DNA of 11,262 nucleotides from JAGMDK01 sp023128695 (GTDB lineage: Bacteria; Planctomycetota; Phycisphaerae; UBA1845; Fen-1342). Positions 1 through 6,612 of the stretch are shown here, piece by piece. How positions within the stretch are numbered: position 1 is the stretch's first letter; the number at the start of each line of letters is the position of its first letter. The translations under genes were made by a program, and so were the position numbers. The notes beneath the pieces are model-generated. The model was given only the letters and a program-made list of their open reading frames with translations, was not told the DNA's origin and searched no databases. The stretch is from assembly GCA_030628805.1 (NCBI GenBank), contig DAOVQG010000144.1, positions 1 to 11,262 of the forward strand, read 5' to 3'.

Positions 1-1
1 C

Positions 2-139
2 AATACCGCCATCCGGTGGAATCAGCGCACGGGCGTCCCGGCGCTCTCCTTATGCACACAAGGCAATCTCACGGCGTCGCGGCGGCCCCAAAAACCGCGG
101 CAGTGCCATTCGGGACAGTCACCTATTTCTAAGGCCTGA
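2..139 (+). other. Possible 3' end of a gene entering from the left edge
   Basis: The frame starting at base 2 stays open on the plus strand from the window edge to a TGA at 137-139, about 45 codons, beginning NTAIRWNQRTGVPALS. I do not recognise the product. Third positions are mostly G or C, as expected for coding DNA here, but a short open frame in GC-rich sequence is weak evidence. The last dozen codons run through the 17-base repeat at 112-128, so any real gene may have been truncated or given a new end by that repeat. It could equally be non-coding. Confidence 0.2.
112..128 (+). repeat. Copy 1 of a 17-base dispersed repeat
   Basis: The sequence GGGACAGTCACCTATTT recurs at 6897-6913 in the same orientation with one mismatch (C to T at the eleventh base). 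The two copies enclose about 6.8 kb that contains all the accessory genes of the window. I have the impression that similar strings occur repeatedly between genes in planctomycete genomes, so it may be a dispersed family rather than a paired insertion boundary. Confidence 0.5.
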
Positions 140-211
140 CCAGCGGAAACTGGTGCGAGGCCAAGGTGGTCATCGACAACGGCCCCCGCGACGAGGACCT
201 CCAGTCGCATT
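133..211 (+). pseudogene. Coding-like gene fragment, unrecognised
   Basis: Directly after the 17-base repeat, a plus-strand frame reads GLTSGNWCEAKVVIDNGPRD and then EDLQSHW. Nearly every codon ends in G or C, a strong coding-style bias for 27 consecutive codons. There is no ATG, a stop (TAA, 130-132) lies just upstream, and the 3' side runs into a hairpin repeat at 212-235. It looks like a gene scrap trapped between two repeats. I cannot name the family. The opposite strand is also open here but shows a less convincing composition. Confidence 0.3.
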
Positions 212-235
212 GGGTACGCCCCTTGACGCACCATT
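212..235 (+). repeat. Diverged hairpin copy D of the RAYT-associated repeat
   Basis: The sequence GGGTACGCCCCTTGACGCAC plus CATT matches the first hairpin of repeat A (2742-2763) apart from one inserted base and a few changes. The 32-bp core and the second hairpin are missing, so this is a solo half element. It lies just past the 3' end of the minus-strand gene at 265-1683. Confidence 0.5.
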
Positions 236-264
236 ATCTTATTGGGATTGGGAAACGTATCCGG

Positions 265-1683
265 TCAGGCTTCGGAATCCGCCGCCGGGCGCTGTTTCCG
301 TTTGTCTTCTTGCGCCGCGGCATCCCTCTCCTCGACCGGCGGCGTCTCGGATTCAGTAGTACTAACCGGCCTCTCGGTTTCGGTCGCGCGCTCGAATTCC
401 TTCAGGATGGCCAGTTCCTCAGCGCTGGTCACGTCCGCGCTGAGCCCGGCTTCCAAGCGTGCCGCCAGATCGGCGTCGGCCTGTAACGAGGTGATCATTT
501 CCTCCGCCTGGACCGCGTTCCGCGTAATTTCCTCAGTATCAGGCAACTTCGTCAGCCGACCCTGCTGGATGAGAGTCAGATTGTGAATATGCGTGCTGAT
601 GATCTCGATCTGCGAGTAGAGCAGACGCGCCAAGGTGTTTTGCCGGGCGATACTCTTCCGCAAATGAGCGAGTTCGCCGGCCGTTCGGCGTCGGGCGGAG
701 TCCGAGGACGCTCTCCGGCCCTGCTGCAATAACTCGGCTTCTTTTTCTTCCAGTATCGTGCTGTCTTCCTGGAGGCGGTCCCGCCGCTGGGCCAGGCCCG
801 CCCGTTGTTCGGCCAACAAGCCGATCTTCTCCGTCGCGTCGCCCGCGCGGTCGAACAGGGCCCGAATTCGATCGATCACGCTCGAAGACACCTGCGACGC
901 GGGCGCGGCACCGCGGACCAGCAGAACCTCGCCGGTTTGACGCGTGACCTTCAACTCCGGATCACCAAACGCCGCCTGCTCGAACGCCGCAACTACAGCC
1001 GCTTCCGGCAAATCCAGCCGGGCGGCCAGTGCATCGGCGTTCAACCCGCTCACCAGCAGGTCGGCCCGACGCCGCTCGATCTCCCGGCGGACCCGGTCTA
1101 GCTTCTGGCTGGTCGCCATGGGGTTGAACAAGGCCAGCACCTGCTCGGAGATGTCGTCACTGACTCCGGTCACCCGCCAGCCGTCCGCTTCCCGCGGCTC
1201 GATCAGCACTAAGGTCACGTTCGGCAGTTCCAACTGCGAATTGCGGGCCTCGTCCGTGAATCCGCTCGGGCTGCACACCCCGATCAGATGCGGCACTTCC
1301 GGATCGCTCACCAGGGCGCGCACGTGATCGACCAAATCACCCAAATCGAGCGGGGGCAGCGTCCCCTCGGCCCCGGCGGCGAGGTGCTCCAGCGGAGCCA
1401 GCAGCGACGCGACAGCCACGCTGGTTTTCCGCTTGCCGAACCACCAGCGCCGCTCAAAGCCGTGCAACGTAATCCGTCGATTGTGCGGCAGTTGCTCGAG
1501 CAACGTCCGGCTGTGTCGGTGGTGCAAAGCCAACAGGTCCCGCAGGGCGGCCTCATCATCTTGTCGGGACGTTTGCCAGGTGCTGCCCCGCAGTTGCCGA
1601 CCCTGGGCGTGCTCCAAGTTGGATTCCGCGCCGGCCAGAAACTCTGTCTCGATCTGTAAGGCCCGTCGGGCGTTTTCGTTCAT
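265..1683 (-). CDS. Unrecognised 472-residue protein with probable winged helix and coiled coil
   Basis: I do not recognise this family. No signal peptide or membrane segment is visible, so it is probably cytoplasmic. Residues 1-65 are helical; 70-100 carry a basic, aromatic patch (ERRWWFGKRK, 77-86). Residues 115-185 look like an alpha/beta domain with strands such as HLIGVCSPSGF (132-142) and NVTLVLIEP (155-163). Residues 195-257 resemble a winged helix, with LNADALAARLDLPEAAVVAA (214-233) as the helix-turn-helix. Residues 268-410 are a long charged coiled coil including a QIEIISTHIHNLTL stretch (358-371). The tail (430-472) is acidic and disordered. The start is M at 1683; an upstream in-frame ATG at 1770 would add 29 residues encoded by the palindromic repeat at 1714-1797 and is unlikely. 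It lies downstream of the membrane-protein gene on the same strand. Confidence 0.75.
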   Translation of the reverse strand: MNENARRALQIETEFLAGAESNLEHAQGRQLRGSTWQTSRQDDEAALRDLLALHHRHSRTLLEQLPHNRRITLHGFERRWWFGKRKTSVAVASLLAPLEHLAAGAEGTLPPLDLGDLVDHVRALVSDPEVPHLIGVCSPSGFTDEARNSQLELPNVTLVLIEPREADGWRVTGVSDDISEQVLALFNPMATSQKLDRVRREIERRRADLLVSGLNADALAARLDLPEAAVVAAFEQAAFGDPELKVTRQTGEVLLVRGAAPASQVSSSVIDRIRALFDRAGDATEKIGLLAEQRAGLAQRRDRLQEDSTILEEKEAELLQQGRRASSDSARRRTAGELAHLRKSIARQNTLARLLYSQIEIISTHIHNLTLIQQGRLTKLPDTEEITRNAVQAEEMITSLQADADLAARLEAGLSADVTSAEELAILKEFERATETERPVSTTESETPPVEERDAAAQEDKRKQRPAADSEA

Positions 1684-1713
1684 CTCACTGACACTTAAAG
1701 GCCGGCCGGATAA

Positions 1714-1797
1714 TGTAGCGGCCGGGCCCCGTACCGGCCGTAGAACACGGGATAATACTTGCTTGGACAACGGCCGGTACGGAGCCCCGCCGCTACA
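1714..1797. repeat. Near-perfect inverted repeat with 28-bp arms
   Basis: The left arm (1714-1741) and right arm (1770-1797) are reverse complements at 26 of 28 positions, separated by 28 bases. Each arm begins TGTAGCGGC and ends CCGGCCGT, and each contains its own smaller GGCCGG/CCGGCC palindrome. A related single arm follows pyrB at 10908-10934 (24 of 27 matches). The element fills most of the 133-base gap between two minus-strand genes. It could act as a transcript-stabilising or terminating hairpin, but its recurrence elsewhere argues for a dispersed element. Confidence 0.7.
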
Positions 1798-1816
1798 GGA
1801 CTTATGCGGCGGACTG

Positions 1817-2626
1817 CTATGGCGACATCTGCGTGTAATCCAGTTCTGAACCCAACAAGCTGTGGGGAATGAGCCAAATGACCAGCGTAACCAGCGCGGC
1901 CGTAATCACCCAGCCGCGAGCAACACGGTTCTTCCTGCCACGCCACAATGCGATCAACCAGAAGAACACCGCGAAAGCGAGCTTGTTGTCCGTCAGGTCA
2001 TGCCCGAACGGCCAGCCCGTCCAAAAGGCGTCGAAGGCGTACTTCTGCACAACAGGGCCCAGAATCAACCCCCCGACGACCAGACACCCCAGCGTCCACC
2101 TTGTCAACCCGATCGTCCCGGCCCCCCCGCACAACGCCTCGAAGCCGGTCCGTGTGGACAGCAGCATCCCGGCAAAAATAACCACAATGTGCAGGATCAA
2201 AACAAAGGCCGGCACCCCGCCGCGAAAACGAATCACGACCGGCTCTGACGTCAGCGCCACAGGCGATTCCTCGCCGCTGCGCAGGAAAATGCGATACATC
2301 ACCTTGCCGGCGGGCGGCTGGTGAGGGATGGGAACCGCGAGCGTATCGCCCTCGCGCTGGAGGGGGAGTTGACGCCACTCATCATGGCTGCGAAAACGCC
2401 GCCATTCCAGCGTGCCCGTGATAGCCTGGTCCGGCACGTGGAGGCGGATTTCGGCGTCGCCAGCGCCGCCGTGGCTGCGGGGAAGCCTGAACACGACCTT
2501 CCGGCCGGCCACGTCCACGGCGTCTTTGACGGGATAGGTGGGCCCGGTTCGTTTCTGGTAGAGGGCTAAGAGCGCCGTCACGAAAAACGCAACGACCCAC
2601 AGCAGCCCCGAGTACTTTTTCTTCAT
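1817..2626 (-). CDS. Five-helix membrane protein with extracytoplasmic domain, function unknown
   Basis: The 269-residue product starts MKKKYSGLLW, with a basic N-terminus and a membrane segment at about 7-23 (signal anchor). Residues 30-135 form a soluble, beta-rich region, probably outside the membrane. Four more hydrophobic segments follow at about 138-157, 174-196, 214-229 and 236-256. The loop between helices three and four carries the distinctive FWTGWPFGHDLTDNK (201-215). I have a vague memory of similar WPFG-DLTDNK loops in uncharacterised membrane proteins of other bacteria, but no function. The start at 2626 is chosen because the protein then begins in classical signal-anchor style; the ATG at 2728 would add 34 unlikely residues. 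A GGAGG lies about 14 bases upstream, further than usual. Confidence 0.75.
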   Translation of the reverse strand: MKKKYSGLLWVVAFFVTALLALYQKRTGPTYPVKDAVDVAGRKVVFRLPRSHGGAGDAEIRLHVPDQAITGTLEWRRFRSHDEWRQLPLQREGDTLAVPIPHQPPAGKVMYRIFLRSGEESPVALTSEPVVIRFRGGVPAFVLILHIVVIFAGMLLSTRTGFEALCGGAGTIGLTRWTLGCLVVGGLILGPVVQKYAFDAFWTGWPFGHDLTDNKLAFAVFFWLIALWRGRKNRVARGWVITAALVTLVIWLIPHSLLGSELDYTQMSP

Positions 2627-2741
2627 ACCAGTTATCTGTGCCTCCAGGCAATGCCGCCTGTACGTGGATCCTATCTTCCCCCCAACGGCGGGCACGAGCA
2701 AGAACCCAACCCGGAAAGGAAGGTGCATAACTTAGTTCGCA

Positions 2742-2795
2742 GGGTGCGTCTTGACGCACCATTCTCATTCGCCGACGTGTCCCTCGAGCGATCGC
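2742..2795 (+). repeat. RAYT-associated repeat, copy A
   Basis: It begins with a perfect hairpin, GGTGCGTC-TT-GACGCACC (2743-2760), followed by the 32-bp core at 2764-2795. The core differs by one base from copy C and two from copy B. The second hairpin present in B and C is absent here because the sequence continues into the RAYT coding region. The minus-strand reading of the core encodes the last 11 residues of the RAYT (DLRSLEGHVGE) plus its stop. Confidence 0.8.
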
Positions 2796-3340
2796 AGGTC
2801 CAACGGTCTGACGGAGCGCCCGCCGCAGACGCACATCCAGTCCTTCGTGTACAAACCGTCGCGAACGTGTCGGTGGAAGCTGGTGTAGGGCCAGGCATGG
2901 GGGCAATTGACGCAGCCATGCTTGACCGGATTGTAGTAGATGTAATCGACGTGCCGGCCGAGATCATCGTCGTCGCGTATGACGTGATCCCAGAAGCGCC
3001 GTTGCCAAACGCCGCGCTCGTTGCGCGCCATTCGCGAGGCGCTGCGGCGCGTTTCATGGCCGCCGCCGGCAAGGTACGCGCGCGTAAACGCCGCCTTGAT
3101 GGCCGACCAGCGCAGACCGAAGCGGTCATCTCCCGGCGGCATCGTCCCGATCGCATGGATGTGGTCCGGCATGACGACGATTGCGTCGATCGTGAATGGA
3201 TGATCCGGAATGACGCGTCCAAGCGCGGCGCGCAACAGGTCGACCGCGGCCGGATCATTGAAGATCGGCCGGCGTCGTTCGGTGACGACCGTGAAGAACA
3301 CGGTCGCACCGGGGGCGTCCAGACGGCGGTATTCGGACAT
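2765..3340 (-). CDS. REP-associated tyrosine transposase (RAYT), Y1/HUH family
   Basis: This 191-residue protein belongs to the Y1 (IS200-like) HUH nuclease family, in the RAYT branch thought to mobilise REP palindromes by single-strand cleavage through a 5'-phosphotyrosine. The N-terminus MSEYRRLDAPGATVFFTVVT is typical of the group. The metal-binding HUH motif is MPDHIHAIG (57-65, H60 and H62). The conserved C-terminal block WQRRFWDHVIRD (112-123) with DYIYYNPVKHG (132-142) carries candidate catalytic tyrosines. Length is normal. Start 3340 is chosen by family similarity; the ATG at 3376 lies in repeat sequence. No clear ribosome binding site is visible. Repeat copies A and B sit at its 3' and 5' ends, the usual arrangement for a RAYT and its substrates. 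The gene appears intact. Confidence 0.92.
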   Translation of the reverse strand: MSEYRRLDAPGATVFFTVVTERRRPIFNDPAAVDLLRAALGRVIPDHPFTIDAIVVMPDHIHAIGTMPPGDDRFGLRWSAIKAAFTRAYLAGGGHETRRSASRMARNERGVWQRRFWDHVIRDDDDLGRHVDYIYYNPVKHGCVNCPHAWPYTSFHRHVRDGLYTKDWMCVCGGRSVRPLDLRSLEGHVGE

Positions 3341-3360
3341 GATGAGATCATACCGGGTTG

Positions 3361-3443
3361 GCGCGTCAAGACGCACCCTACCTTGCTCATTCGCCGACCT
3401 GTCCCTTGAGCGATCGCGGTTGGTGCGGCAAGCCGCACCCTAC
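3361..3443 (+). repeat. RAYT-associated repeat, copy B
   Basis: This copy has the full two-hairpin form: an imperfect first hairpin around GCGTC-AA-GACGC (3363-3374), the 32-bp core (3386-3417) and a perfect second hairpin GGTGCGGC-AA-GCCGCACC (3421-3438), ending CCTAC. The core differs from copy C at one position. It sits 20 bases upstream of the RAYT start and downstream of the zinc-ribbon gene. The paired-hairpin layout resembles the bipartite REP/BIME elements that RAYTs process in other bacteria. Confidence 0.8.
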
Positions 3444-3466
3444 GTTGCTGGTTTAGGAGTCGCGGT

Positions 3467-3727
3467 TCATTTCCTCCATCCACATTGTGGACAGTAGTAG
3501 TCGTATCCATGATGGGCCATGATGTAGATCACTCCAGGCAGAATGCCACAAAGAAGAAGAAGCAACAGGACTACTGTGTTGCCTCTCGCTCTTCTCTCGA
3601 TGACGCCTTCATAGGTGCAGGATGGGTTAGGACATCGTCGAGACAATGGAATGCCGTCCTTATCTCGGTGCAGAAGCCCCTCGGCGACCTTGTCGATATC
3701 GATCCCTCTGGTGTCGCCATCATTCAT
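3467..3727 (-). CDS. Small zinc-ribbon protein with one transmembrane helix
   Basis: The 86-residue product has a short charged N-terminus, a CPNPSC knuckle (C32, C37), a basic stretch RRARG (45-49), a strongly hydrophobic helix (about 51-71) and a second knuckle CPQC (C79, C82) at the C-terminus. A CX4C/CX2C pair separated by a membrane helix recalls LITAF-like membrane zinc ribbons, although I cannot assign it to that family. The start at 3727 is supported by a GGAG about nine bases upstream. The gene is bracketed by repeat copies B and C, which suggests it was moved as a cassette or is a bystander between two insertions. Its function is unknown; a link to the neighbouring defence genes is possible but not shown. 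Confidence 0.75.
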   Translation of the reverse strand: MNDGDTRGIDIDKVAEGLLHRDKDGIPLSRRCPNPSCTYEGVIERRARGNTVVLLLLLLCGILPGVIYIMAHHGYDYYCPQCGWRK

Positions 3728-3767
3728 AGTTGGATACTCCTAATTTCTGTATTATGGTTTCCAACTC

Positions 3768-3850
3768 GTAGGGTGTGTCTTGACGCACCACCCTCATTCG
3801 CCGACCTGTCCCTCGAGCGATCGCGGTTGGTGCGGCAAGCCACACCCTAC
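3768..3850 (+). repeat. RAYT-associated repeat, copy C
   Basis: This is the most complete copy. It starts GTAGGGTG and ends CACCCTAC, so it has terminal inverted repeats. Inside are hairpin GGTGTGTC-TT-GACGCACC (3772-3789), the 32-bp core (3793-3824) and hairpin GGTGCGGC-AA-GCCACACC (3828-3845). Compared with copy B, the second hairpin carries a single change. It lies between the zinc-ribbon gene and the helicase gene, which are both on the minus strand. Confidence 0.8.
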
Positions 3851-3868
3851 GTTGCTCAATCACGGTTT

Positions 3869-3887
3869 GTCGGGTCGAGGACCCGAC
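3869..3887. repeat. Perfect hairpin downstream of the helicase gene
   Basis: GTCGGGTC-GAG-GACCCGAC forms a perfect 8-bp stem with a three-base loop, 16 bases past the helicase stop codon. It has no run of T on the minus-strand side, so it is not a classical intrinsic terminator. It may stabilise the 3' end of the defence transcript, or be another dispersed palindrome. Confidence 0.5.
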
Positions 3888-3902
3888 CTACTATATACAT
3901 GG

Positions 3903-4994
3903 CTACTCCGCAGGCGCCCATCGGTTCGGTACGACGACGGACGGGCCATCGTAGACGAAAGCGACGCTTTGAAATGCCCGCGTGATTGCGACATGCAACC
4001 TGTCCTTTCCCTTCTTGACATGTTCCAACTCGCCAGTCCTCAGATACTTCTTGATCGGCTCAGTGGGTACGATCAGCACTCGATCGCATTCCATCCCCTT
4101 GGCTACGCCGAAGTTCAGGCCCGCCCTTTCATACGCCGGCGCGTTCCTTCTCCTCTGATGCCGCAACACTTGCGGTCGGAAGCATGCGATATAATCTTCA
4201 ACTCTGCTCGGCGCAACCAGAAACACGCCATCATGCTCAGTCTGCACCTCCTTTAGGGGCGTCATGTCCTCCATGCCCGGCCACAGCCTATTCACGAAAT
4301 CACAGATTGCCCCGTTACACCGGCGGGTTTCGTTCATCGTCTCGATTTGGCAGAGGCCGACCTTTTCCCAGTTCTCCAGCAGCTTCGTTATGCCTGCGCG
4401 GCGATACCGCTTGTTCTTCGACGAGAGATTTGTGCTAAGAATACTCTGCCGGGGATCTCCAACGAGGGTAATGCGGATGTCGGATCGCAAAAGCACTTCT
4501 ACGAAATTCCAATCCCACGCCGCTAAGTCCTGGCACTCGTCAACGAACACATCTGTATAGACTTGACGGAGTCGGGCAGTGACACGTTTCCCGGAGGCCT
4601 CTTCGCACCGAATGATGAATCTCGCGAGTTCTTTTGAGTAGATCTGATTGCCACCCGCGAAGTAGTATTCGCTCGTCTGAGTTTCGGGGATATACCTTTT
4701 GGACTGGCCCTTTTCGAAACAGATTGACTCAATGCGTTCACCACGGTATACTGCGTGCTGATACGGCCTCGCGCCCTCTCGCAACAGAAAGCCAAACCAC
4801 GTCATGACATCCACGTGCTTCGGCACTCCGCCATACCGCTCGCCGAAGCGATTGATAATTTCCCTCGTGTTGTTGATCGTGTAGGTGACGAACGCGATCC
4901 GACGGTCAGGTCTGGCGATCGCATCCAATACAAGGCGCGTAGTCTTCCCCGAACCGGCGCACGCGATGATTACCTTGTTCTCACTGGATGGCAC
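3903..4994 (-). CDS. Compact UvrD-like SF1 helicase, GajB-type partner of the OLD nuclease
   Basis: The 363-residue protein carries the superfamily 1A helicase motifs in order: motif I ACAGSGKTTR (11-20), Ia VTYTINN (36-42), Walker B VDECQD (151-156), motif III LVGDPRQSI (177-185), motif IV region around NETRRCNGAI (221-230), motif V NFGVAKGMECDRV (294-306) and motif VI LHVAITRAF (333-341). All key residues appear present, so ATPase activity is likely. Canonical GajB of Gabija systems is close to 500 residues; this protein is shorter, probably with reduced 1B and 2B subdomains. It starts with GTG at 4994 inside the last codons of the OLD gene (14-base overlap), with GGAG 11 bases upstream in those codons, indicating translational coupling. 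In Gabija the helicase-like partner associates with the OLD nuclease and contributes to anti-phage defence. Sampled GC is lower than in the housekeeping genes. Confidence 0.85.
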   Translation of the reverse strand: MPSSENKVIIACAGSGKTTRLVLDAIARPDRRIAFVTYTINNTREIINRFGERYGGVPKHVDVMTWFGFLLREGARPYQHAVYRGERIESICFEKGQSKRYIPETQTSEYYFAGGNQIYSKELARFIIRCEEASGKRVTARLRQVYTDVFVDECQDLAAWDWNFVEVLLRSDIRITLVGDPRQSILSTNLSSKNKRYRRAGITKLLENWEKVGLCQIETMNETRRCNGAICDFVNRLWPGMEDMTPLKEVQTEHDGVFLVAPSRVEDYIACFRPQVLRHQRRRNAPAYERAGLNFGVAKGMECDRVLIVPTEPIKKYLRTGELEHVKKGKDRLHVAITRAFQSVAFVYDGPSVVVPNRWAPAE

Positions 4995-6597
4995 GCAAGA
5001 TGTACTCCGGGGCAGTCCAAACCTCGTTCGTCTCGAAGAACCGGAGAGCGCACTCGGTCTTGTTCTTGCGGTCCGTCATGTGAGCTATCAAGCGTTCGTC
5101 GGTGCCATACCGCGTGTCGAGAATCGTGTTGATCAGCTCGAGAGAATTCACCTTCAGCAACTGCGGCTCCAAGGTTGGGCACGATCCGTCTTCGTCATAG
5201 CAAAGCTCGACGGTCTCGTGCGTACCATCGATGTACGCGGTGTACCGTTCCTTTAGATTCGCTACCTTGCCGTCATTGTCCATGACGGCACACACGTTCA
5301 GCTTGAGAAGCGCAGCGATCTCGAGGAATCGCTTGAATGCCGTACCGACGGAGATCACATCGACGCCACGTTCAAGCGGGAGCACCCCACGCCGGTCCCT
5401 GTACGCCCGTTGCACAATCAGCTCATCGGACGGACCCTCGACAAGGATGCTCCGCTTCGCGAGTATCAGTCGGAGAGTGTCGTATCCTGGCAACTTCATG
5501 AAGTACTTCGTCGTCTTTGAATCTAGGTCGGAAAGCGAAATGGGCTTTCCGCCCTCTGAGATCAGCTTCAAATTGTCGATGCCGAGCTTGTTCAGCACAA
5601 ATGCACTGTGCGTGGAAAGTACGACTTGATGCTTGTCGTCGCACTGCTCCGCGATCTCAGCCATCAACATGCTCATATTGGAATGCGACAGGTGGTTTTC
5701 CGGTTCCTCGATAAGGAGTACCCGCGATTTCTCAGCGCCCGCGATCGCAACGCGCATTTGAACCCGACATTGCTCGCCCTTCCCCACACAGTCGAACGGC
5801 AGATCGTCCAGGTGAGGAGTGATCGCACTTTCCCACGATGATCGAGACGACAGGTCCATCTGAACGGTCAGCTTCCTACTGGTCCCACCGTGATCCTTCT
5901 CCTCCAGTGCATCGTTGATGGCCTTAACGCCCTCCCCCTTCGCGAACTCATGCCGCAACTTCTTGTAGGCGAGGGAGAGCATGTGCCGCTGTTCGGGCTC
6001 CAGATCGTCGTTCACGAGTTGAGACACATACTTGTTCGGCCCGCGGTAAGCCCGTGCAACGCTCGTGTCGATCAGTTTGGCCTTGAGTGGGACATTCCTC
6101 GCCTTGATTGGATCGCCCTTAAACGACTGCCAGTGCACGGCGTAGTACTCGACCGGGACAACTTCGGGATTCGCCTTGTCGCACACGTATTCCTTTAACT
6201 CGTCCGTGTAATCCTTGTTTGGCTCGATGATCAACCGTAAACCCGGGCAATTCTCAAGCCCGTGATTGTGCGTACCCTTGAGTTTTCCGGGTTCCGGATC
6301 ACTGGAATCATCGTTGAGGTACGCCTCGATGAGGATTTCCGGCGGGGCAGCGTTCTTGCCACTTCGAAGAGTTGCAAAGTAGTCCCGTACCCGTGCGCTA
6401 TTGAAAAAATATGGATCCAGGGCGTAGTCGATGGTGCGACCATCGTACTGACGCGTCAGGACGAGATTGATCGCCTCCAAGACCGAGGTTTTTCCGGTCT
6501 CGTTATCGCCAACGATGACGTTCAGGTTTTCGTTCAATTGGAGGTCGAATTTGGTGAGACGCTTGAAACCATCGATGTAGACGCGAGTGATATGCAT
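4981..6597 (-). CDS. OLD-family ATP-dependent nuclease (AAA ATPase plus TOPRIM), GajA-type
   Basis: The 538-residue protein has an ABC/SMC-like ATPase domain followed by a TOPRIM nuclease domain, the class 2 OLD layout found in GajA of Gabija. Walker A is GDNETGKT (30-37), the signature is GKGEQ (272-276), Walker B is VLLIEEPENHLS (293-304) and the H-loop STHSAF (328-333). TOPRIM motifs are ILVEGPSDE (384-392, E387), the VGTAF region (417-421) and VMDNDG (438-443, D440 and D442). A late DRKNKTECAL (509-518) matches the lysine-containing end motif of OLD nucleases. All catalytic residues look intact. Known GajA nicks DNA and is restrained by nucleotides, being released on nucleotide depletion during infection; that role is inferred here. 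The length is slightly below the usual 570-600. The start ATG at 6597 has only a weak GGAT upstream. The gene overlaps the downstream helicase. Confidence 0.9.
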   Translation of the reverse strand: MHITRVYIDGFKRLTKFDLQLNENLNVIVGDNETGKTSVLEAINLVLTRQYDGRTIDYALDPYFFNSARVRDYFATLRSGKNAAPPEILIEAYLNDDSSDPEPGKLKGTHNHGLENCPGLRLIIEPNKDYTDELKEYVCDKANPEVVPVEYYAVHWQSFKGDPIKARNVPLKAKLIDTSVARAYRGPNKYVSQLVNDDLEPEQRHMLSLAYKKLRHEFAKGEGVKAINDALEEKDHGGTSRKLTVQMDLSSRSSWESAITPHLDDLPFDCVGKGEQCRVQMRVAIAGAEKSRVLLIEEPENHLSHSNMSMLMAEIAEQCDDKHQVVLSTHSAFVLNKLGIDNLKLISEGGKPISLSDLDSKTTKYFMKLPGYDTLRLILAKRSILVEGPSDELIVQRAYRDRRGVLPLERGVDVISVGTAFKRFLEIAALLKLNVCAVMDNDGKVANLKERYTAYIDGTHETVELCYDEDGSCPTLEPQLLKVNSLELINTILDTRYGTDERLIAHMTDRKNKTECALRFFETNEVWTAPEYILRAIQ

Positions 6598-6612
6598 GGC
6601 AATCCGAAAACC

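Noticed and set aside
1684..1770. N-terminal extension of the coiled-coil protein starting at 1770
   Set aside because: The 29 extra residues are encoded largely by the palindromic repeat arm; the internal ATG at 1683 gives a more natural N-terminus.
2671..3510. Minus-strand 279-codon frame overlapping the RAYT
   Set aside because: It is out of frame with the clear HUH transposase and rich in serine, arginine and threonine in a way typical of a shadow frame.
2742..3850. CRISPR array
   Set aside because: The three repeat copies are spaced by hundreds of bases with genes between them, and no cas gene is present; the paired hairpins fit REP elements.
3869..3887. Intrinsic terminator for the OLD/helicase operon
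   Set aside because: The stem is perfect but no U-tract follows on the transcript strand, and similar palindromes abound in the window.
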